Assembly (NCBI GenBank): GCA_036852015.1
Contig: JAANDG010000171.1
Span: forward strand, 189,835 to 253,834
DNA from: Pelodera strongyloides
Taxonomy: Eukaryota; Nematoda; Chromadorea; Rhabditida; Rhabditidae
Direction of reading: 5' to 3'
DNA length: 64,000 nucleotides
In this document: positions 57,213-64,000 of the stretch, in pieces
Layout of the letters: the number at the start of each line of letters is the position of its first letter
Numbering within the stretch: the stretch's first letter is position 1
Made by a program: the position numbers and the translations under genes
Notes under the pieces: generated by a model
What the model saw: only the letters and a program-made list of their open reading frames with translations
Told to the model about the DNA's origin: nothing
Databases searched by the model: none

Positions 57213-59903
57213 GATGACTGGTACAATGAACTCTTTGTCCCAGTAATTTTCTTCTCCGCTTTGTCCATAACATATCCTCTGGGTCCACTGGGAACTTTAC
57301 TCGAAAACACTGACTTAATATCGTACTATCAATTGAGAGAAACGCTGGCAGCTCTGTGGTAAGAGATTCATTTGTTTTGCATTTTGTGCATGTGAGATGT
57401 GAAACAGTAGCGCAAATGAAAGAGCATTCGACTGCAAATCGGGGGGTCCCCGGTACAAATCCGAGTGCCCCGTAATTTTCCCACCTATACCAAAACTCCC
57501 CATTTTTCCTTTGCAAGGATTATTTGCATACAGTCTGATCAAATGATTTACTTAAATAGACTTCATGGGGGTATAGCTCAGTGGCAGAGCATTCGACTGC
57601 AGATCGAGAGGTCCCCGGTTCAAATCCGAGTGCCCCCTATCATTTTGCGCCCTAATACTACAAAAACTTTCCTCTATTTCGTGAGGCTTACTTTTATGTA
57701 GGAAAATGCGCTGCATTAGTGACCTAAGTTCTTTATTATGTAGTCCAGCCTTCGTTTCATTTTCATAACTTATGGTTACTTCAGGGCGTTGATATGGGTT
57801 GGTTATAGTTTAATTATTCAAGGAGGAGTTCTTGGAGTCGGTGAGCTATTAGGACATATTTTATTTTAGTTGCACTAATAAAAGCTGAAACAATATCATG
57901 ATCGAAATAGCACAACATAAAAGTTAGTACACATAATACGAAAAAGTGTGCTGAGCACGAGGGCGTAGTGGCACAAAATGCACGCGCAAGGTAGCATAAC
58001 GATCATAACTATAGTATGGTAGTTTTGAGTGGTACTGTTAATTTCTAGTAGCTTTGTCCGCGTAATCCCTCTATATAGATGGAGAGCTCCCTGGTTCAAT
58101 TCCGGAACATAGCATATATCAACAATGATTTCAGTACTCGCGCTAGTGTGTTTTATCTGGGCGGCTTATTTCTTCACCGGTCTCTATTTTTCCTTTCAAC
58201 TGCAAACTTATTTAAAAGAGCGATACATGTGAGTGTTTAGAATAGTTTTCACAATGGTCGTCACGAATCTTTACTTTCAAACTTCTGAAGACAGTGTTAC
58301 GGTTATCGTAGTAGTGCAGGCTGTCGTTGGATAGCTGAGGCTGTTTCACCAACACGCAGGGAGCTCTCCCTGGCTTCCCCAAGGAGCTAAAGAGTGCTTA
58401 GAGAGTCGAGGGCAGAATAGATTCAGAGCGCCCGGGAGCCTGGGGAGAGCTCCCCGTGTGTTGGTGAATACGGTCTCTGGTGAGGGTCGATCATTCTTTT
58501 CTATATCTAAAAACTCTTGCTTTACGAACAAATCGACAAACAGTTGTAAGCAGGTAATCGATATTTAAGGGGCTATGACGATGCTGATCCGGATTTTGAG
58601 CGTGTCTTGGAATTGGAGACTGAAATGGAGTCGACAGATGTGTCAGTGGAGAAGCCTGACGGCACTAGACCCATCACGACAACCCCGACAACCACGGAGA
58701 CACGAGGGAACAGCACTGACAAGGTGGAGGTTTCACGCCGAAGATGAGTGTTAAAGGAAACCGACACTCTCCAATGCGGGTGTGCAAGGTGCAACCAGAT
58801 AGCCAGCGGTGCGCGAGTGCTGCGCGGGTATAGGTATTGTAAGTAATTAGATTTACTGGCACTGAACTGGAATTGAAATAACAATAAGATTCACATTTCC
58901 TAGTCTAAATCTGGCCAAGGTCCAAAAACTATATTTAGGATAAATTTTCTACCCCAACCACATCAAGTCCCAATAATGAAAATGTGGCGAAAGGGATCAA
59001 AACTCCAATGGAGCCCTCTTCCAATAACAAATCTTCAGAAGAGGCGACGAATAGCAAAGAAAAACTGAGAGAGAAGAAGGCTAGTTAGTTTGTAAACTAC
59101 AACCTACAACGTGAAGGCTTTATCGATGCACGTTATCTTATTGTTAGTGTAATTGGTATTATTAAAGCGAAATGCCAGCTCCTTTGGAAAATTTGCATAT
59201 GATAAGCAAATCCTATGTATCCTATGCTAATTTTGTACGATTGCCGTGGACGATCGTACAAAATTAGCATAGGATACATAGGATTTGCTTATCATATGCA
59301 AATTTTCCAAAGGAGCTGGCATTTCGCTTTAACAATATCGTGCGATGATCATTATTACGAAACTGAAGTCAGTCCAAACAATTTGGCATCTATAACTATA
59401 ACTCGTGGTCTATTCCCAGGAACCACAACTCCCTATTGAATCACACTTGTTGAAGAACTGCGCTCTCACCAGTGTTATACTGTACACATGTTGTTCAATC
59501 ATTATTTAGATCAAGATAACTGATCCACAAAGCAAATCCTCTGAAGAAAAGGGCAAGGGCAACAGTAAGGATAAAAAGGATTTAAAGGTCTGCTTGCACC
59601 CTAAAGTCTAAAAAAAATGCCAGCTAAAATTTGAATATTACAAAACAAGTACCTAACATAATAGTCTTAACGACTTTTCAGGTCAATTTTACGCCAGCAG
59701 CAGTGCAGAAAAAATCACCCGATAAACCAAGCAAAGATAAACAAATTGCGAATAAAAATAGTAAGGAAAAGGTGCCAGAAAAAGGGCCACCGAAGGCCGT
59801 TGGAGGTACAAATAAAAATAAGGACAAAAAAGGATCTGAAGAGAAAAGGCCAACCGATGCCGTTCAGACTAACCAAAAAGCCGTAGATGTAAAGAAAAAG
59901 TAA
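57213..59903 (+). CDS. Unrecognised multi-pass membrane protein with alternative Lys-rich tails (5' end uncertain)
   Basis: Firm exons: 57213-57358, 57785-57840, 58135-58228, 58570-58723. They encode DDWYNELFVPVIFFSALSIT, then three hydrophobic spans (about ELFVPV to GTLL; ALIWVGYSLIIQGGVLGV; VLALVCFIWAAYFFTG) and an acidic loop (GYDDADPDFERVLELETEME) with a Thr/Pro run. From there two continuations keep phase 0: exon 58939-59088, ending KEKLREKKAS and TAG, or exons 59510-59587 plus 59682-59903, a Lys/Ser-rich tail ending DVKKK and TAA, followed at once by AATAAA. The first exon has no ATG in frame, so at least one upstream exon is missing; 55013-55123 is phase-compatible. I recognise no family. 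Introns hold tRNA-Cys, a tRNA-Cys pseudogene and hairpin elements. Confidence 0.65.
57404..57472 (+). pseudogene. tRNA-Cys pseudogene
   Basis: The 3' two thirds match the intact tRNA-Cys at 57567 (GAGCATTCGACTGCA, GGTCCCCGG, AAATCCGAGTGCCCC). The 5' acceptor strand and D-arm are ruined (AACAGTAGCGCAAATGAAA), and the T-loop TTC is TAC. It lies in the same intron, 95 bp upstream of the intact gene, so it is a tandem duplicate in decay. Confidence 0.85.
57567..57638 (+). tRNA. tRNA-Cys (GCA)
   Basis: 72 nt with a full cloverleaf. The acceptor GGGGGTA pairs with TGCCCCC; D-arm TAGCTCAGTGGCAGAGC; anticodon stem TTCGA/TCGAG with loop CTGCAGA (anticodon GCA at 57599-57601); T-loop TTCAAAT; discriminator T. 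One C-A mismatch in the T-stem is shared with the pseudogene copy, so it predates the duplication. The CCA end is not encoded. It matches the animal tRNA-Cys pattern closely and lies in an intron of the membrane-protein gene, same strand. Confidence 0.95.
58345..58470. repeat. Short imperfect hairpin element in an intron
   Basis: TTCACCAACACGCAGGGAGCTCTCC faces GGGGAGAGCTCCCCGTGTGTTGG about 80 bp on; CTCCC/GGGAG runs between extend it. Non-coding, in the intron before exon 58570 of the membrane-protein gene. Confidence 0.6.
59162..59332. mobile_element. Perfect 80-bp-arm palindrome with TTAA ends
   Basis: Arms 59162-59241 and 59253-59332 are exact inverse copies (outer TTAAAGCGAAATGCCAGC) around an 11-nt loop, TGCCGTGGACG. 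The outer 12 bp match the TTAA/AGCGAAAT family, but the rest is different. It lies between the two alternative 3' ends of the membrane-protein gene. No mismatch in 80 bp suggests a recent origin or gene conversion between arms. Confidence 0.95.
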
Positions 59904-59904
59904 T

Positions 59905-59910
59905 AATAAA
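59905..59910 (+). terminator. Polyadenylation signal, distal tail of membrane-protein gene
   Basis: AATAAA begins 2 nt after the TAA at 59901-59903. Confidence 0.5.
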
Positions 59911-60139
59911 TTTATTATTATCCTGTATCTGTCTTTTATTGATTGTTTGTTTTACTCAGAACACTGTCCTTTAGCCAGATAATTCTTGCCACTGTGTTTT
60001 CAAAACACGACATTTTCAGTGGCAAGAAGTCACAGTAAAAAGGACTCACAATCAGCACCTCAGGCCTCAGACTGCGGTGGTTTTGCCTGCGCTCTCAAGC
60101 TTGTGAATAGTTCTATGAGTTTTTAACGGAGGCACTTCC

Positions 60140-61470
60140 CACCATTCCGATATATTGAAACGTATCTTGACCAACTCCCATCCCTATATTTTGAAACGTA
60201 TCTTGACCAACTCCATCCCTATGTTTTGAAACGTATCTTGACCAACTCCACCCCTATGTTTTGAAACGTACCTTGACCAACTCCACTCCTACATTTTGAA
60301 ACGTATCTGGACCAACTCCACCCCTATGTTTTGAAACGTATCTTGACCAACTCCATCCCTATGTTTTGAAACGTATCTTGACCAACTCCACCCCTATGTT
60401 TTGAAACGTATCTTGACCAACTCCATCCCTATGTTTTGAAACGTATCTTGACCAACTCCACCCCTATATTTTGAAACGTATCTTATTTTGACCAACTGAC
60501 CTTGATCCACCCCTATATGAAACGTATCTTGACCAACTCCAAAAAGTATCTTGAAACGTATCTTGACTCCATCCCTGTTTTGAAACGTATCTTGAAAATC
60601 AATCCATTATGAAACGTATCTTGATAATTGAACGTATCTTGACCAACTTCAAACGTTGACCAACTCCATCCCTATATTTTCTTGACCAACATTTTGAAAC
60701 GTATCTTGACCACCAACTCCACCCCTATGTTTGAAACGTATCTTGACCACTCACCCTATATTTTGAAACCTTGACCACCTACACATTTTGAAACGTATCT
60801 TGACCAACTCCACCCCTACATTTTGAAACGTATCTTGACCAACTCCACCCCTATATTTTGAAACGTATCTTGACCAACTCCACCCCTATGTTTTGAAACG
60901 TATCTTGACCAACTCCATCCCTATATTTTGAAACGTATCTTGACCAACTCCATCCCTATATTTTGAAACGTATCTTGACTTGACAAACTCCATCCCTATA
61001 TTTTGAAACGTATCTTGACCAACTCCACCCCTATGTTTTGAAACGTATCTTGACCAACTCCATCCCTATGTTTTGAAACGTATCTTGACCAACTCCATCC
61101 CCTATATTTTGAAACGTATCTTGACTTGACAACTCCATCCCTATGTTTTGAAACGTATCTTGACCACTCCACCAATTGAAACCCAACTCCCCTATTTTTT
61201 GAAACGTATCTTGACCAACTCCACCCCTATGTTTTGAAACGTATCTTGACCAACTCCATCCCTATATTTTGAAACGTATCTTGACCAACTCCATCCCTAT
61301 TATATTTTTGAAACGTATTGACCAACTCCATCCCTAATTGACTCCATCCCTATGTTTTGAAACGTATCTTGACCAACTCCACCCTATATATTTAAACGTC
61401 TATCAACCATTCCCTCATATATTGAACGTATCTTGACCAACTCCACCCGATTATCTATATCTTGACCAAC
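60140..61470. repeat. 35-bp satellite array
   Basis: Head-to-tail units of 35 bp, core GAAACGTATCTTGACCAACT followed by CCA(T/C)CCCTATRTTTT; more than 30 full or partial units. The main sequence alternates CCATCCC and CCACCCC, and A/G before TTTT. Units in about 60480-60780 and 61120-61470 are truncated and scrambled; those in between are nearly uniform. No spacers, so this is not a CRISPR. The same unit resumes at 63945. Confidence 0.97.
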
Positions 61471-62182
61471 GAAACGGACACGGCACTATCATATCTATCC
61501 ATCTATCGTAATCGTATAGCAAAAGCAAAGTATAGTTCCGTAAAAGGAATAAATCTTCAAATAAAAATAAAAATTCAGGAGCAACTCTAAAAATATGAAT
61601 TTGATGCCATAATTTCGGAAACCGCTTTTGTAAACAGGAAACAGGAACAAGACGCCAATACAGATGAAAACAGTGAGTGTTTATAGAAGGGAATGACGGC
61701 AGTTTTACCGCAGCACTTATCAGCTAAACTATACTGAAAAAAAAACAAGAATTTAAAAGCCAAAGGACGTCGGTGGCAAAAGGTTTCCAATGCACCATGC
61801 ATTGAGAATATAGCCTTGAATGATCAACAAAGTCGATCCATTTATGGAATTTGAAAAAAAGAGGATTCTTCAACTTGAAAGATAGCGGGTTTCGTATACT
61901 TATTTGCTACGACCACCGGGCAGTGAGAGTACAGCTCCGATTAAGTGTACTAGAGTGAAAGAAGAGTAACAGAAGAAAAGGAACTGAAAAGGTAAAACAT
62001 TCAAGACAAAAAAACAACACATATACATCATCCAAAACATCCGACAGCGCGACATGTATACAATTGAACACGCCACAAACATGAAGGAAACATCAGAAGG
62101 AAATTCATAATTTGTAAAAAAAAACACACACACGAAGAAGCGGCGGCGAACATTCAATCTTTCGCACGTCACATGTGTATGT

Positions 62183-62737
62183 CCAACGAAACTCAAGAGT
62201 TGCGCGCGGCAACAGTTTGGGGGTGTTTCCCGCAAAAGAATTTGATGCGCGCCGCAAAAGTTTTTCCACCGACTCTGGTTGCCGTTTTGGTGCGGGAAAC
62301 ACCCTCAAACTGTTGCGGGAAACACCCCCAAACCGTTGCCGAAAAGGTGCGGAAACGGTGCGGGAAAAGTAGCAACTGCAAAAAGAAAGCAGAGTGTTGG
62401 ATTCGAACCCTACACTCTTATTAGATACTCTCTCTGAACAGCGCCTTAGACCACTCGGCCACACAACAGATGTGAGACCTGTGCTTGCGGAAAAATATTA
62501 GTACAACAACTGCACTTACGGCAGATCCTCCGAGCGCTTTCAAAAACGTTGCCGAAAAGGTGCGGAAACGGTGCGGGGCGCAAGTTGCGCGCCGCACCAT
62601 TTCCGCACCGTTTCCGCACCTTTTCGGGAAACACTTTGCGCGCCATTTCTATTCCGCGCGCATTTTGTTCCCCATTCCTTTGCGGCGCGCATTTTGTTTC
62701 CCGAAATGGTGCGGCGCGCAACTCATCGGCTCTCAGT
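62183..62737. mobile_element. 555-bp GC-rich insertion inside copy B
   Basis: Copy A reads GTGTGTATGTCTGTGCGTCC without a break. In copy B the same site is split, with about 555 bp between GTGTATGTC and TGTCTGTGCGTCC. The insert is built of TTGCGCGCCGCACC, GGTGCGGAAACGGTGCGGG and their inverses, like the end zones of copies A and B. It carries a tRNA-like segment. Direct comparison of the empty and filled site supports an insertion. Confidence 0.75.
62388..62466 (-). pseudogene. tRNA-Leu-like segment
   Basis: On the minus strand GTGGCCGAGTGGTCTAAGGC is a perfect tRNA-Leu D-arm, and GGGTTCGAATCC a perfect T-loop. GAGTGT/ACACTC closes the 3' part, but the anticodon arm and acceptor do not pair as a cloverleaf. 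It is more likely a relic or SINE-type promoter within the insertion than a working tRNA. Confidence 0.4.
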
Positions 62738-63945
62738 GTCTGTGCGTCCGTGCGTTTGTCCGGAAAAATAATATACCCTACGGATAATGCAAAACACAGC
62801 GGAAACAGCATGCTAATCGCAATTAGTTTACTTGTGGAACTTTCGTGTATCGTACCTAACAATTGTACGGTAATAGCGCTGCACATTAACGTGCTATATT
62901 TTACTATAAAAAGGGTTAGGAAAGGAAATTTATCATTTTATACTTTTGGCGGCACCAATTTTAATATCAAATCGATATCTCATTTCATATTCATTACCTG
63001 TGTGAAGGAAAAATAGACCGGAAGTGTACCAATGTGTTTCTCGGAACTCTGTGAGGATGGGAACGAAGAATTTACCGTTTGTAGCGGACGAATACACAGT
63101 TACATTGCTATCCTTGCATATCAGGTTGGAAGTTACTAACCTCAAACTTGGGTAATTAAACCAAGTTACTAAAGCGGGTAATATTACAAACACATACATG
63201 TATCGCACTACGCAGGTAGTGCTTGTTATGTTAAGGGTTAGCTTTATTGACTGAAACATCTGTTCCAGGCATTCGAACTCGTTATCATCTTAATTTCTAT
63301 TGGATCAATTATGTTGTCGAAGAACTTCCTGATAGAAGTGGGTTTTTGATATTGAGAATACACAACCCGATGAGAATAGCAATTCATAACTGCATCTGAT
63401 TATGAGAGACAATACATTATTATCCAGAAATATAGACGTGCGCAACAATGGTGCAGTACACCGCGCACCCCCAGCGCTCCATATATGTGCGGCACTAACG
63501 CTGCCTACTGAGAACCGATGAGTTGCGCGCCGCACCATTTTGGGACACAAAATGCGCTCCGCAAGGAAATGGGACACAAAATGGGCCCCGAAACGAAAAG
63601 GGGCGCAACGTGTTTCTCGAAACTATGCGGGAAACTCTGCGTGGTTCGGCGCGCAATTTGCGCCATTTCCGCGCCTTTTCGGCAACGTTTTTGAAAGCGC
63701 TCAAAGAATTCGCCGTAACTGCAGTTGCTGTATCCGCACTAACAGGCCACGCGAAAAGAACGCCAAATTTTCGCCAAATTTTTTCTGCGGGAAACACCCT
63801 CAATACGTTGCGGCGCGCAACTCCTGGGGTCTCGTTGGCGTTTCAGTGCCTTTAACCTTCAGTATTCTCCGTCGAGGTGAGGCCGAACGCTGAGAAACAC
63901 GATAGCGGCGCTCAAAATGCACGCCGTTTTCACGCGAAAAGCACC

Positions 63946-64000
63946 ACCCCTACATTTTGAAACGTATCTTGACCAACTCCATCCCTATATTTTGAAACGT
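63946..64000. repeat. 35-bp satellite, start of a second array
   Basis: ACCCCTACATTTTGAAACGTATCTTGACC begins immediately after copy B and runs to the window edge. Confidence 0.9.

Larger units (their letters stand above)
61490..63945. repeat. Dispersed repeat, copy B (2.4 kb), flanked by satellite
   Basis: Counterpart of 55285-57070, with the same order of blocks. It is bounded on both sides by the 35-bp satellite and carries an extra GC-rich block at 62183-62737. Open frames of 100-155 codons in its GC-rich zones are repeat artefacts: they overlap in several frames and both strands, with no splice sites or domains. Confidence 0.85.

Noticed and set aside
58030..58110. Third tRNA in the membrane-protein gene introns
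   Set aside because: Only a T-arm-like CCTGGTTCAATTCCGG is present; no A box or acceptor pairing.
60140..61470. CRISPR-like regular array
   Set aside because: The 35-bp units are contiguous with no unique spacers, degenerate gradually, and sit in an intron-bearing eukaryotic genome. It is satellite DNA.
62446..63016. Overlapping 146- and 155-codon frames on opposite strands
   Set aside because: Caused by the low stop-codon frequency of the GC-rich repeat zones. Similar frames occur in every copy, and none has consistent codon use.

Overview
The window reads as intron-rich animal DNA, most likely from a nematode or another animal that trans-splices a spliced leader. The evidence is: AT-rich intergenic DNA; many short spliceosomal introns (GTAAGT/GTGAGT donors, TTTCAG/TTTTAG/TTGCAG acceptors); an animal-type tRNA-Cys; and, at nearly every recognisable gene, a good 3' splice site 1-7 nt before the start codon with no upstream exon.

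Layout: 1-8.4 kb has no recognisable gene and holds a 533-bp exact direct duplication, a CA/TA microsatellite and one short inverted-repeat element. 8396-10799 (+) is a two-exon gene for an 86-residue secreted peptide precursor with an allatostatin-C/somatostatin-like Cys loop. 11787-18581 (-) is a complete 15-exon CCT4 (TRiC/CCT delta, 542 aa). After a divergent spacer come three closely spaced + strand genes: MRTO4 (20868-22614, 7 exons, 224 aa), PPWD1 (23174-28279, 19 exons, 650 aa) and an unrecognised 29-exon gene for a 917-aa protein (28801-43123). Their spacing and the signals between them suggest an operon-like cluster. 45110-50901 (-) is a complete 10-exon mitochondrial pyrimidine-nucleotide carrier (SLC25A33/36 type, 315 aa). 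About 55.0-59.9 kb (+) holds an unrecognised small multi-pass membrane protein gene with two alternative Lys-rich tails; its introns hold a tRNA-Cys gene and a tRNA-Cys pseudogene. 60.1-64 kb is a 35-bp satellite flanking a 2.4-kb repeat that also occurs at 55.3-57.1 kb.

Mobile and repetitive DNA sits mainly in introns and gene flanks. One family of 150-320 bp palindromic elements with TTAA-AGCGAAATACCGGCCGG termini occurs about ten times. There are also long foldback elements (36.55, 41.48, 46.45 and 52.76 kb), a 2.2-kb element with GC-rich ends, a 331-bp GC-rich inverted-repeat element, an 82-bp tandem array and a perfect 80-bp-arm hairpin.

The recognised genes are housekeeping: cytosolic protein folding, 60S ribosome assembly, the spliceosomal cyclophilin and mitochondrial pyrimidine-nucleotide import. 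The peptide gene is the exception and would act in intercellular signalling. All exon models were built by hand from reading frame, splice sites and remembered family sequence; the joined frames close exactly (CCT4 1629 nt, PPWD1 1953 nt, MRTO4 675 nt, carrier 948 nt, orphan gene 2754 nt, peptide 261 nt).
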